From the NCBI RefSeq assembly GCF_013822155.1, contig NZ_PNJW01000008.1:18270-82269 (forward strand): a stretch of DNA of 64,000 nt, in the 5' to 3' direction. Position 1 is the first letter of the stretch. Every line of letters starts with the position of its first letter. This document shows, one piece after another, positions 1-9,081 of this stretch. The position numbers were made by a program, and so were the translations under genes. This DNA comes from Flavobacterium sp. Lineage in GTDB: Bacteria; Bacteroidota; Bacteroidia; Flavobacteriales; Flavobacteriaceae. The notes below the pieces were generated by a model. The model saw only the letters and a program-made list of their open reading frames with translations. It was not told where the DNA came from and made no database searches.

Positions 1-621
1 GATGGTTTTCATTCGTTTGAAACAGATACATTATTACATAAAATATACTTAATTCCTGCCTTGAACCAATCGGATTATGCTTTAAACGGATTAGTTTTAG
101 AAAATAATAATCCGGGAATTATATACCACACAATAGGAGTAAACGGTGCAAAATGCTCTGATTTCACTAAATTTCCTTTGTTTTTTGAACAATTAGCTAT
201 TTTACAACCGGATTTGGTTATCATTTCTTTAGGAACCAATGAGAGTTTTGATAAAATGGTAACTACCAATTTTATAGTTCAGTTGAATTTGATGATGGAA
301 CTTATTTTAGCTAAAAATCCAACTACAACTTTTTTAATTACAACACCGCCACCTTCACAATTTAAACGAAAATTTCCTAATACTTTTGTGGCAGATTATA
401 CAAAAGAAATTTTAGCTCAAGCCGAGTTGAAAAATTATGCTGTTTGGGATATGTTTTCCAATTTTGGTGGACTTTTCGGAGTAAATCAATTGGTAAAAGA
501 AGGAATAATTGGAGCAGATAAAGTACACTATACCAAAGTTGGTTATGAACGTCAGGGACAACTTTTAACTGAAGCTTTTTTGAGTTCATTTGAAAATTAT
601 AATTTAGAGATAAATAAGTGA
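1..621 (+). CDS. SGNH/GDSL hydrolase family protein, 5'-truncated by window edge
   Basis: The frame is open from base 1, so the gene starts before the window; the TTG at 61 in the ORF track is not a real start. About 206 residues are visible. SGNH-type blocks are recognisable: GVNGA (block II-like glycine), the oxyanion asparagine in SLGTNE, and a late D-x-x-H in DKVHYTK for the catalytic Asp/His. The GDS nucleophile block would lie upstream, outside the window. The stop overlaps the GTG start of the MBOAT gene (GTGA), so the two are probably translationally coupled. SGNH plus MBOAT pairs are known in O-acetylation of exopolysaccharides (AlgI/AlgJ type), so I infer a periplasmic or surface acetyl-transfer or esterase role. 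The substrate is unknown. Confidence 0.8.
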   Translation, partial: DGFHSFETDTLLHKIYLIPALNQSDYALNGLVLENNNPGIIYHTIGVNGAKCSDFTKFPLFFEQLAILQPDLVIISLGTNESFDKMVTTNFIVQLNLMMELILAKNPTTTFLITTPPPSQFKRKFPNTFVADYTKEILAQAELKNYAVWDMFSNFGGLFGVNQLVKEGIIGADKVHYTKVGYERQGQLLTEAFLSSFENYNLEINK

Positions 622-2132
622 TACCGCTTTTTAATATAAACCGTTGGGTGGAACAGAATTTTGGACATCTCACTTGGGAACAAGTGCAAAGTTGGTTTGT
701 GTTTGATTCTCAAAAACCACTTTTATTCAATAGTGGTTTGTTTTTGGGATTGTTTCTTATCTTTTATTTCTTTTATATTTTAACACAAAAAACACATCGA
801 TTACGCATTGCTTATGTTGTAGCTTTTTCACTTTTTTTCTATTATAAATCAAGTGGGATTTTCTTTTTACTGATTATTTTTTCTTCTGTTTTAGATTATG
901 TTATTGCCAAATTAATTTATGATGAAAAAAGTAATTTTTATAGAAAATTTTATCTGATTGTCAGTTTATTGGTTAACCTTGGATTACTTGGTTATTTTAA
1001 ATACACTAATTTTTTTATTGATAATACGAACTTAATTTTTGATAGAAATTTTGAGTTTCAAGATATCATACTTCCTGTTGGAATTTCATTCTACACCTTT
1101 CAAACCCTTAGTTATACGATTGATGTTTACAGAAAACAACTTGAACCTACCAAAAGTTTTGTGGACTTTTTGTTTTTCGTTTCTTTCTTTCCTCAATTAG
1201 TAGCCGGTCCAATTGTTCGTGCCAGTGATTTTATTCCACAAATATACAAGCGACTAAATCTGACAAAAGAAGAATTTAATGCGGCTTTGTTTTTGATTGT
1301 TGGAGGATTATTAAAAAAAGCGGTCATTTCCGATTATATTTCTATCAACTTTGTAGATAGAGTGTTTGATGCTCCAAACAGTTATACTTCATTTGAAAAT
1401 CTGATGGCTTCTTATGGATATGCCATTCAGATTTATTGTGATTTTTCGGGTTATTCCGACATGGCGATTGGCTTGGCTTTATTGATGGGATTTTGGCTTC
1501 CGCCCAATTTCAGAACACCATATCAATCCGCTTCAGTTACAGAGTTTTGGCGTCGTTGGCATATTTCATTATCCACATGGTTGCGGGATTATCTTTATAT
1601 CTCTTTAGGTGGAAATCGAAATGGAAAATTAAAAACCTATATTAATTTATTTCTAACCATGTTATTAGGTGGACTATGGCATGGTGCTTCTTGGAAATTC
1701 GTTTTTTGGGGAACTCTTCACGGTTTGGCACTAGCTTTTGAACGTTTCTTTGGTAATTTTATCAAATTACCTAAAAACCATTTTATCAAAACCTTACAAA
1801 TCTTATTGACATTTCATTTTGTGGCCTTTTGTTGGTTGTTCTTCCGAGCAAAAGATTTTCAAACGGCTTTTTTAATTATTGATAATATTGGTAAACTAAC
1901 GTTTAATCCAAATCAATGGTTCATCATTGCTCAAGGATATCAAAATGTGTTTTTATTACTTTTAATCGGATTTGTTTGGCATTTTCTGCCTAATAGTGTT
2001 ATTAAATTATTACAAAAAAGTTTTAATGCTACTCCTCTACTTGGAAAGGCAATTCTTTTGGCTTTTATATATTGGATAGTATATGCTACCGCTTCTGCAG
2101 GACCACAACCGTTTATTTATTTCCAATTTTAA
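618..2132 (+). CDS. MBOAT family O-acyltransferase (AlgI-like)
   Basis: 504 residues, the usual length for AlgI/DltB-type membrane-bound O-acyltransferases, with roughly ten hydrophobic segments. The family signature is clear: FWRRWHISLSTWLRDYLYIS around residue 310, followed by GGLWHGASWKF with the conserved histidine near residue 350. These enzymes move acyl groups across or within the inner membrane onto exported polysaccharides. The GTG start overlaps the stop of the upstream SGNH gene. I infer that the pair acetylates a surface glycan. The last 24 codons have a diverged second copy at 3612-3683 (see findings), which suggests this locus was rearranged. Confidence 0.93.
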   Translation: MIPLFNINRWVEQNFGHLTWEQVQSWFVFDSQKPLLFNSGLFLGLFLIFYFFYILTQKTHRLRIAYVVAFSLFFYYKSSGIFFLLIIFSSVLDYVIAKLIYDEKSNFYRKFYLIVSLLVNLGLLGYFKYTNFFIDNTNLIFDRNFEFQDIILPVGISFYTFQTLSYTIDVYRKQLEPTKSFVDFLFFVSFFPQLVAGPIVRASDFIPQIYKRLNLTKEEFNAALFLIVGGLLKKAVISDYISINFVDRVFDAPNSYTSFENLMASYGYAIQIYCDFSGYSDMAIGLALLMGFWLPPNFRTPYQSASVTEFWRRWHISLSTWLRDYLYISLGGNRNGKLKTYINLFLTMLLGGLWHGASWKFVFWGTLHGLALAFERFFGNFIKLPKNHFIKTLQILLTFHFVAFCWLFFRAKDFQTAFLIIDNIGKLTFNPNQWFIIAQGYQNVFLLLLIGFVWHFLPNSVIKLLQKSFNATPLLGKAILLAFIYWIVYATASAGPQPFIYFQF

Positions 2133-2221
2133 AAATTGAAATAAAAATTCATTTATAGTGACAAAAGCAATAGCAATTTCCTTACTCTTCTTTTAAAAAT
2201 TAATTACTTCCTATAAAAACA

Positions 2222-3322
2222 CTACACTTTTACAATTTTGAAGTATTTTATATTAGATTCACTTTTAACAGAGATAATATAAATGCCATTCGTTAAGTTA
2301 CTTACATCTAAAGTTTTATCGTTTAATGAATTTGACTTTAAAGATTTAATTATTTTACCATCTATATTGAATATTGTAATTTCATCAAAATTTGTAGTAG
2401 AAAAATGGAGTAAGTTGTTTACAGGATTTGGATATATTTTAAACGAATCTTTTTCTAAATCAGTAGTAGATAATAAATTATTAATATTTATACCCCAGAG
2501 AATATTTGATGGAGTGGCTTGAGAAACTCCAATTAATATGGTTTGACCCGGCACTATATCTGAAGACAAAAATGTTCCGCCTGCTAAAGAAGAAGTAACA
2601 CCATTTGAAGACAAATCATTTGCGAAGACATCATAATTTACCAACATTGCTCCGGTACTTAAAGATATACTTGAAATGATATCATTGCTGGGAGCAGATT
2701 GATTATAAACAAATAAAGTATTAGTAGCACTATTTACTGCTGCTCCATACATTCCGGTTAAACCATGTGTTGTTGCCGGTATAACATTAATTTGATTTCC
2801 GGACATGTCAACAGCCACAATATCAGTATTAAAATTGCCAATCCAAAATCCACCCGTATTTCCATTTAAAGTGGCATCATATGTTAAAAATCTAATGTTT
2901 ATTCCAGATGTAGTTGTTGTAGTAATAGTATTTGTTAATGTCTTAGTAATAGGGTTAATAACATATATGTTTGTGTTATTTGCACCTGCATAAACATTAG
3001 TGCCATCAGTTGTTAATGAGCGTGTACCTGTAACCCCAGCAACGGTAAAAGTTTCTACAAATCCACCAGAATTATTTAATACATGAATATTGGAAGAAGC
3101 CCAAGCAGAAACCCAAAACTGATTATTTAAAAATAAAACGCCTGCATTTCCTTGTGTACCGATTGCACTTCCAATATCATATAAAAATTCGGTAGTGTAT
3201 GGATTAAATAAAGAACTATAGTTAGGAAAACTATTATTTGATAAATTAGGCGAAACATCATCTACTTGAGCATTTGCTTCAGCTAAAATTAGCACAAAAA
3301 ATAAAAGAGTAATTTTTTTCAT
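2222..3322 (-). CDS. Secreted protein with T9SS type A sorting domain
   Basis: 366 residues. The N-terminus is a signal peptide (MKKITLLFF, ending near ANAQ). The middle (residues about 40-270) resembles a repetitive beta-propeller, with strands such as GVLFLNNQFWVSAW and NVYAGANNTNIYVINP. The C-terminal ~75 residues form a Por-secretion (type A) tail: FKIYPNPVNNLLHFS, ITIFNIDGKIIKS and the terminal YFKIVKV. Such tails direct outer-membrane export through the type IX system and surface attachment or release. The gene points toward the MBOAT gene and sits inside the segment bounded by the two MBOAT 3' ends, so it may have arrived by insertion or recombination. Its ligand or activity cannot be told. 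Confidence 0.85.
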   Translation of the reverse strand: MKKITLLFFVLILAEANAQVDDVSPNLSNNSFPNYSSLFNPYTTEFLYDIGSAIGTQGNAGVLFLNNQFWVSAWASSNIHVLNNSGGFVETFTVAGVTGTRSLTTDGTNVYAGANNTNIYVINPITKTLTNTITTTTTSGINIRFLTYDATLNGNTGGFWIGNFNTDIVAVDMSGNQINVIPATTHGLTGMYGAAVNSATNTLFVYNQSAPSNDIISSISLSTGAMLVNYDVFANDLSSNGVTSSLAGGTFLSSDIVPGQTILIGVSQATPSNILWGININNLLSTTDLEKDSFKIYPNPVNNLLHFSTTNFDEITIFNIDGKIIKSLKSNSLNDKTLDVSNLTNGIYIISVKSESNIKYFKIVKV

Positions 3323-3611
3323 AATTCATTGGATTTAAATTTTTAGTAACATAAATTTAAGAATATTTTATGAATTCTTTTAAATTATTTACAAATAAAA
3401 GTTTGATTTCCAAAATGGCATTATCTTTTATTTAATTTTTCCCTTTTTTTCGAATTGTTAGGGAACTATTTTTTTATAAAACATTCATTTTTTGAATTAG
3501 TAAAGCTTTGTTTGAGATCAACTGAACAAATCAATTTAATTTTTAAAGCATTTTATAATGACGTAAGTTATAATGAAAATATGTTTTTATTTCTATCAAC
3601 TGAATTTTTTA
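3323..3611. other. AT-rich intergenic stretch with no supported gene
   Basis: About 290 bases between the T9SS gene start and the MBOAT remnant. A 60-codon ORF on the plus strand (3455-3637) ends out of frame with the remnant and has no recognisable protein character. The stretch presumably contains the minus-strand promoter of the T9SS gene, but I could not identify a clear TAnnTTTG box. Confidence 0.4.
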
Positions 3612-3683
3612 GCTTTTATCTATTGGATAGTTTATGAAACTGCTACTTCAGGACCACAACCGTTTATTTATTTCCAGTTTTAA
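3612..3683 (+). pseudogene. Remnant of a second MBOAT gene 3' end (24 codons)
   Basis: In frame this reads AFIYWIVYETATSGPQPFIY and on to FQF-stop. It matches the last residues of the intact MBOAT gene (AFIYWIVYATASAGPQPFIY), with 8 differing bases in 72. Similarity continues a few codons further upstream (I-F-L before A, with an in-frame stop before that) and then fades. The remnant's TAA lies on the same TTTTAA bases as the stop of the convergent TonB receptor gene. I infer an ancestral MBOAT / TonB-receptor junction, later separated by the 1.5-kb segment carrying the T9SS gene. Confidence 0.85.
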
Positions 3684-6226
3684 AAACTAAATTTTAAAAA
3701 GGCATTTGGTGTTCGTTCTAAACTATAGGTATTTACTTCTTCAATTCCGTTGTTATTTTGATTAATACGATAGAATTGATTGATAATGTTTTTATTATTC
3801 AATATATTTTGAACAGAAAACCCCAATTGTAATTTAGATTTTTCACTAACCAAAAAAGTATAAGCCGTGGAAAAATTCAACTGAAAATAATCGTCAAGAT
3901 TAGTTGAGTTCGGCAAACTATAATCTATTTCCGGATTATCTGGAGTGTTGTAAATAGGTGTGTCACTTAATGGAATAGTGCTTGGTCTTCCGGTGAACCA
4001 TTTAGAACCGATTGCAATTTTGAAATTTTTCCAATCATATGTTGTGCCAAAGGAAAGACTATTAGTTACTTCGAAATTGTTAGCAAATTGAGGAGGAATA
4101 TAACCTTCAAATTTATAATCATTAGTATTCCAAGTGTAATTAATCCAAGCTGTAAAATTGTAAATTTGTTTTTGGATTAAGAATTCAGCTCCATAAATTT
4201 CATATTCACCTATAATTTTCACAAATTCTAATTGATTTTGAAATCCTTGACCAGAACTGGTAATTCCGTTTACTTCTTTATAAAAGCCTTCCAAATTCAA
4301 TAACCAATTGTTTTGCTTAAATATAAAACCACAAGAGGCTTGCGTACTTTTTTGTATCGGAATACTCTCATTATTGGCTAAAATCCATCTTCTTTTTTCA
4401 ACTCCTAAAAAATCTTGTTGCAAATCAATAATTTGTGATGTAGTTTGGTTTTTTATTTCACCTAAAAGTTCCACACTTAAAAAATCGGTCAAAGCATAAT
4501 TTAATTGAAAACGAGGTTCAATTAATATCATTTCCCATTTTTCAAAATAATTTCCTCTTAATCCAAATTTTGAAAAGAGTTTGTTGTTTTTTGATTCATA
4601 TTGGATTTCGGCAATTAAAGCATGACTTCTCAAAACTTCTTTGACGCTTCTGTTATATAGTGGGGTATTGATGTCATCATAACTGCGAATCCCTATTTCA
4701 TTGAATTGATAACCATCTAATAACGTAAATGTTTCTGAAAGTTGATGCGAATTTTTTAGTTTGATTCCTGTATCTAAAATGGTATTTTCCTGAACTAAAA
4801 TTTGATTGTTATTAACGGATTGATTGTAAGCATCTAAAAAATAATAGGAACCACTCAAACTAATTTCTGAAAAGTTTTTGGAGTTCCAAGCCGTTTTCCA
4901 TGTAAGATTGCCTCCAAATGTTTGCTGTGCCAATTCACTGTTTTTAGAAATGGATTCTCCATTTGAAAGTGTGCTTTCAGTAAAACTTAAATGATTTGAT
5001 ATACCTATGATATCTACAAAAAACTCATTTTTTTCACCTACTTTTTGTTGGTATTGAATGGAGGCATCATAAAAATAAAAATCTTCCGTATTGTTATAAT
5101 TAATATCTTGATTATTAGTCAAATCGATTACTTCAGTATTTTGAAAAATACGGTTGTAATAATTTTTATACGTAGGTGTTGAAATTAAATCGGTAAATGA
5201 ACGACGGGCTGCTATTTCAATGGATGCATTTTCAGTAGTTTTTAAATGGGTATAAAATTCACCATTAATCATGTTTGCACCAAGAGTTGTACTTGTTTTT
5301 TCTATAACTTTTGATCGAGATGAAATATCTACTACGCTGGAGACACTTTCAGTATAAAAAGCTGAACTTCCGTTTTTTGAGATACTAATTGTGTGTGCTA
5401 AATTTGGATTTAAAGATGATATTAATCCAAAAAAATGACCGGTTTGAAAAAGTCGAATACCATTCCATAAAAATAAATTCTGATCATGCGTTCCACCTCG
5501 AACATTAATATTAGCAACAGTTTCATCGGTACTGATAATTCCCGGGATTTGTTGCATAGTTTGCATAACATCTGGCTCTACAAGACCGGGAAGAATACCA
5601 AATTCTTTTGGTTTAATTTCAAAAATGCCACTCTTTTTTTTTCGTATTCCTGAGGTTAAATATTTTTCGCCTATCACTTCATTTAATTTTTGAATAAAAG
5701 GGGAAAGTACAATATTCGGACAAGTTTCTACATAAACATCCTCAGCTAAAACCGTTTTGTTTTCATAGCTAATGTGTTTTATTTCAATTGGATTAGCGGA
5801 AATAACAGGTAATTGAAAAAAACCTTTTTCGTCCGTTAAAACAAAGGTATTTGTTCCGGAAATTCTAACAGTTGCATTGTAAATAGGTTGGTTGGTTTCA
5901 ATGTCTAACAAATATCCACAAAGTGGTTTATCCAGTTTATGATTATTGGAAATGGTGATTAAAGTTTCTGTTACAAATTTAAATTGCAACTTTGTTTTTG
6001 TTTGAATGTAATCGATTTTGACCTCTAATGTTGTCTTAGAGAGAGGTGGAATGATTTTATGAACAACAATCTCCTCATCAATATAATTGAATTTAACGGA
6101 ATGTTGAATTTCTATTTGATTTAATACTTCTTTTAAAGGCAAAGAAACAGTTTGGTCTTGAGCATAGGATGTCAAGACCAAATTTATATATAAAACGAAA
6201 CAAAAAAATAGCTTCTTTTTAGTCAT
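3680..6226 (-). CDS. TonB-dependent receptor with STN and carboxypeptidase-regulatory domains
   Basis: 848 residues with a signal peptide (MTKKKLFFCFVLYINLVLTSYAQ). In order: an STN signalling domain at about 30-95 (LKEVLNQIEIQHSVKFNY), a carboxypeptidase-D regulatory-like beta sandwich at about 100-180 (GYLLDIETNQPIYNATVRI), a plug domain at about 205-310 (MQTMQQIPGIISTDE, NINVRGG), then a 22-strand-type barrel ending in aromatic NAFLKFSF. TonB receptors bring in large or scarce ligands across the outer membrane. The STN domain is typical of receptors that also signal to a FecR-type anti-sigma factor. Its start overlaps the end of the fecR-like gene by 8 bases, making a sigma-antisigma-receptor operon. 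The ligand cannot be assigned; no SusD partner is present, which argues against a glycan-uptake pair. Confidence 0.93.
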   Translation of the reverse strand: MTKKKLFFCFVLYINLVLTSYAQDQTVSLPLKEVLNQIEIQHSVKFNYIDEEIVVHKIIPPLSKTTLEVKIDYIQTKTKLQFKFVTETLITISNNHKLDKPLCGYLLDIETNQPIYNATVRISGTNTFVLTDEKGFFQLPVISANPIEIKHISYENKTVLAEDVYVETCPNIVLSPFIQKLNEVIGEKYLTSGIRKKKSGIFEIKPKEFGILPGLVEPDVMQTMQQIPGIISTDETVANINVRGGTHDQNLFLWNGIRLFQTGHFFGLISSLNPNLAHTISISKNGSSAFYTESVSSVVDISSRSKVIEKTSTTLGANMINGEFYTHLKTTENASIEIAARRSFTDLISTPTYKNYYNRIFQNTEVIDLTNNQDINYNNTEDFYFYDASIQYQQKVGEKNEFFVDIIGISNHLSFTESTLSNGESISKNSELAQQTFGGNLTWKTAWNSKNFSEISLSGSYYFLDAYNQSVNNNQILVQENTILDTGIKLKNSHQLSETFTLLDGYQFNEIGIRSYDDINTPLYNRSVKEVLRSHALIAEIQYESKNNKLFSKFGLRGNYFEKWEMILIEPRFQLNYALTDFLSVELLGEIKNQTTSQIIDLQQDFLGVEKRRWILANNESIPIQKSTQASCGFIFKQNNWLLNLEGFYKEVNGITSSGQGFQNQLEFVKIIGEYEIYGAEFLIQKQIYNFTAWINYTWNTNDYKFEGYIPPQFANNFEVTNSLSFGTTYDWKNFKIAIGSKWFTGRPSTIPLSDTPIYNTPDNPEIDYSLPNSTNLDDYFQLNFSTAYTFLVSEKSKLQLGFSVQNILNNKNIINQFYRINQNNNGIEEVNTYSLERTPNAFLKFSF

Positions 6227-7133
6227 TCAATGATTCTAAAATAATCTTTTTGTCATTTATTTTGCTATTAACAGGTTTTAAATGATAAGTATTTGTAATG
6301 ATTTCAAGAGCAACGGCTAAATTATCCATTGGAATTGTTCCTGAGAAATCTTGGTTCGAAGGGTTTTCTTTACATTCTACAGTAATATCATATTGACGAC
6401 TAATCTCTTCCAATATGGTTGAAAGTTTTTCTTTAGAAAAAGAAATTTCATTTGATAGCCAAGTTGGTTGAGAACTTGTTGGATTTGAAATAGCTATTTT
6501 TTTCCCATCTTCAAAAGCTACACTCATTCCTTTGGTTAAGATTATTTCTTCTAAATTATAATTTACTTTTACTCTTCCTTCAAAACATGTTACATCTATT
6601 CTTTTGTTTCTGCTTTTTACATTAAACTGAGTACCTAAAACGGTTACTTTTCCTAAATCAGTTGCCACTTCAAATTTTTTGCCTTTAGCTACTTTGAAAA
6701 AGGCCTCTCCTTCAAGATTTAATTTTCGCTCAGTACTCCAATTCCATTTTTTATATTGAATTTCAGAACCTGAATTCAATACAACTTCAGAATTATCAGG
6801 CAATATAAAGCTCGTTTTTTTACCATTTTGTGCTGATTCTGTGAAAGATACAAAATTTCGAGAGGCAAAAATAATTCCGAGGCTAAAAATTAAAACTGCG
6901 GCTATTTTAAACAGCCACGATTTTTGAAAAGGAATCACTTTAGATTCTTTCTTTTTATGAGATAAAATTGTTTTCAATAGTTTATCTTCATCAAAATCTG
7001 GTGTTTTCAGCTGTGCAGAATATTCTTTTATCTTTTGGTAATCAGCAAATTCTTCAGAGGCTTCAAAAGCTTTTAGCTCATCGCCTTCTAATTCATTATT
7101 AAGCCATTTTGCCAATGTGTAATTATCTTCCAT
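6219..7133 (-). CDS. FecR family anti-sigma factor
   Basis: 304 residues. A short cytoplasmic N-terminus (ANTI-sigma part, MEDNYTLAKWLNNEL) is followed by one membrane helix at about 88-105 (FKIAAVLIFSLGIIFAS). Then comes a FecR periplasmic domain (TSFILPDNSEVVLNSGS, RKLNLEGEAFFKV, VTVLGTQFNVKSR) and a C-terminal DUF4974/STN-like domain (LSTILEEISRQYDITVEC). It should hold the neighbouring ECF sigma factor inactive until the TonB receptor reports ligand binding. It lies 41 bases downstream of the sigma gene and overlaps the receptor start. Confidence 0.94.
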   Translation of the reverse strand: MEDNYTLAKWLNNELEGDELKAFEASEEFADYQKIKEYSAQLKTPDFDEDKLLKTILSHKKKESKVIPFQKSWLFKIAAVLIFSLGIIFASRNFVSFTESAQNGKKTSFILPDNSEVVLNSGSEIQYKKWNWSTERKLNLEGEAFFKVAKGKKFEVATDLGKVTVLGTQFNVKSRNKRIDVTCFEGRVKVNYNLEEIILTKGMSVAFEDGKKIAISNPTSSQPTWLSNEISFSKEKLSTILEEISRQYDITVECKENPSNQDFSGTIPMDNLAVALEIITNTYHLKPVNSKINDKKIILESLND

Positions 7134-7174
7134 AATATGGATTTTAGTTTAAAACAAGTTAACTTTAAAAAACC

Positions 7175-7696
7175 CTACTTTAAATTTTTAATTTCTTTGC
7201 GTAATTCAATTAAAGCTAAATGCATTCGCTTTTCAACAGCTTTCACACTGATATCTAAAATTGTTGCAATTTCACTATATTTTTTCCCATCAATACGATG
7301 CATTAAAAAACAAGTGCGTTGACCTTCGGTTAATTTAGCAATAGCATTTTGTAATTTTACCTTAAATTGCTCTTCCTCAATTATATAGTCTGGACTTTCG
7401 TAATTTTTTTCTAATCCAGACGAACTTTTAGCATATTCTAGTACTACTTTTTGATGGGCAATATGATTTAAAGAAGTATTGTTTGCGATTGTATAAATGT
7501 AAGATTTAGCTTTGTCAAGTGGAACTTTGTCACAGTTTTCCCATAATTTGATAAAAGCTTCCTGAGTTACGTCTTCAGCTTGTTCTTCATTACCGAATTT
7601 GTAATACATGTAATTTCGCAAGGCTTTGACATGACTTTTAAAAAAATCGGAAAAAATGAGTTCTTCACAAATTCCGGAAAGTGAAATGTTTTTCAT
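7175..7696 (-). CDS. ECF-type RNA polymerase sigma factor (FecI-like)
   Basis: 173 residues, the normal size for ECF sigma factors. Region 2 is seen at about 25-75 (FGNEEQAEDVTQEAFIKLWEN) and region 4 at about 115-165 (LTEGQRTCFLMHRIDGKKYSEIA, then a helix-turn-helix ending VEKRMHLALIELRK). It is the first gene of the minus-strand operon sigma, fecR-like, TonB receptor, so it most likely drives receptor expression when released by FecR. The divergent lipoprotein gene at 7794 shares its upstream region and may be a further target. Confidence 0.94.
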   Translation of the reverse strand: MKNISLSGICEELIFSDFFKSHVKALRNYMYYKFGNEEQAEDVTQEAFIKLWENCDKVPLDKAKSYIYTIANNTSLNHIAHQKVVLEYAKSSSGLEKNYESPDYIIEEEQFKVKLQNAIAKLTEGQRTCFLMHRIDGKKYSEIATILDISVKAVEKRMHLALIELRKEIKNLK

Positions 7697-7793
7697 TTAC
7701 TTTTATAAAAATTTTTGTGAAAGTATAAAAAAATAGTAAATTAAGGGTAGGGTATTTTACTTTTAAGTTGTTCTTAATATAAATGGATTGAAT

Positions 7794-8822
7794 ATGAAAA
7801 TAGGTTTACATTATTTCTTATTGATTTTAAGCTTTAGTTTGATTTCTTCATGTCAGGAAGAAGAAAGTAGTATCATTCAAGATACTACTCAAAATTTATA
7901 TACTATTTCTCCTGTTTCCAAATTAGTGGAACGAGTGACTCAAAATAATACTTCGATTGATAATGTTATGGATAACACAAGTGTTTTCAGAGTGAAACTA
8001 CCGGTTTCAATAACTTTAAATGGGGTGGATTTAACGGTTTCTAGTGAAGCAGATTATGTTATCATTAAAAATTTAAAAGAAGCTTCAAATTCAGATGACG
8101 ATATTGTGAGCTACACTTATCCAATCGTGGTTTCTTTGCGAAATTATGCAGAAACAACCGTAAGTAGTTTAAGCCAATTAAATGATGTTGTTGCTCAATA
8201 TGAAGATTTAAAAGATATTAGTTGCATTGCTTTTCAATTTCCAATTACGATAAATGAATATGATACATCAAATCAAATAGCAAACACAGTAACCTTTGTA
8301 AGTAATTCACAAGTAATTAATTATTTATTCAATTTACAGTCAAATGTTTACTATAGTTTTGTTTTTCCAATTACTATGACTGATTCAATGAATCAACCGA
8401 TTGTTTTTAATTCAAATTCAGAACTAGAAACTTTTATTGAAAGTTCTATAGATGATTGTGATGATGGAAGTACAACGCCATTAAATTTCGACACAGTTCT
8501 CACAACTGGAACATGGTATGTTTCATACTTTTATGAAGATGGCGATGGCGATGAAACAAGTGATTTTAATGGTTATGTTTTTACTTTTTATGCCAATGGC
8601 ACAAACAAAGTTGTGAAGTCAGCAACAACTGTAAATGGAACGTGGACTACTTTTACAGACAGTGGATTTAATTATATAGAATTGGTATATGATGGTAGTG
8701 ATATATTAAGTGAAATTGAAGAAGATTGGAAAATTATTGAATTTACAGAAACATTAATTCGATTGAAACATGAAAGTGGTGGTGGTGGAGGAACAGATTA
8801 TTTGAATTTTACTAGAAATTAA
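7794..8822 (+). CDS. Hypothetical lipoprotein
   Basis: I chose the ATG at 7794 over the TTG at 7788 because it begins a lipoprotein signal directly (MKIGLHYFLLIL, lipobox SLISSC, cysteine near residue 20). The mature protein is about 320 residues. The first two thirds are beta-rich without a domain that I recognise. The final ~100 residues (TTGTWYVSYFYEDGDGD, VVKSATTVNGTW, IIEFTETLIRLKHE) resemble a lipocalin-like beta barrel, a common tail in Bacteroidetes lipoproteins. A GGGGG run precedes the end. It is divergent from the ECF sigma operon, so it may be co-regulated and help the receptor at the cell envelope. That is inference only. Confidence 0.7.
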   Translation: MKIGLHYFLLILSFSLISSCQEEESSIIQDTTQNLYTISPVSKLVERVTQNNTSIDNVMDNTSVFRVKLPVSITLNGVDLTVSSEADYVIIKNLKEASNSDDDIVSYTYPIVVSLRNYAETTVSSLSQLNDVVAQYEDLKDISCIAFQFPITINEYDTSNQIANTVTFVSNSQVINYLFNLQSNVYYSFVFPITMTDSMNQPIVFNSNSELETFIESSIDDCDDGSTTPLNFDTVLTTGTWYVSYFYEDGDGDETSDFNGYVFTFYANGTNKVVKSATTVNGTWTTFTDSGFNYIELVYDGSDILSEIEEDWKIIEFTETLIRLKHESGGGGGTDYLNFTRN

Positions 8823-8844
8823 TTTTGATTATCTATTTAAATTA

Positions 8845-8976
8845 ATGGAAGAAAATCAACTTAGACAATTTTTTCAGAATTTTTTGTTTGGAAAAAACAA
8901 CTGGATATATTTTATAACTCAATTGGTTATATGGATATTCAATATCATTTTGATTTATATTTTATTTTATAAGTAA
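8845..8976 (+). CDS. Small membrane peptide, 43 residues
   Basis: Not in the ORF track. An ATG at 8845 opens a 43-residue frame (MEENQLRQFFQNFLFG) ending in one hydrophobic segment, IYFITQLVIWIFNIILIYIL, and FYK-stop. It follows the lipoprotein stop by 22 bases in the same direction. The amphipathic start plus a single membrane helix is plausible for a small membrane protein, but in AT-rich DNA a hydrophobic short ORF can arise by chance. I recognise no family. Confidence 0.4.
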   Translation: MEENQLRQFFQNFLFGKNNWIYFITQLVIWIFNIILIYILFYK

Positions 8977-9081
8977 TACTAACCTAAAATATTTTAAACA
9001 TGTGTAAATCGTCAACAAAAAGTGTACTGATTTAGTCAAAAACTAAGAGAGTGTTTTCAAAATCCTTAAATTTGAATTATT

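Noticed and set aside
3455-3637. 60-residue plus-strand ORF overlapping the MBOAT remnant
   Set aside because: It is in a different frame from the remnant, has no family features and lies in AT-rich DNA.
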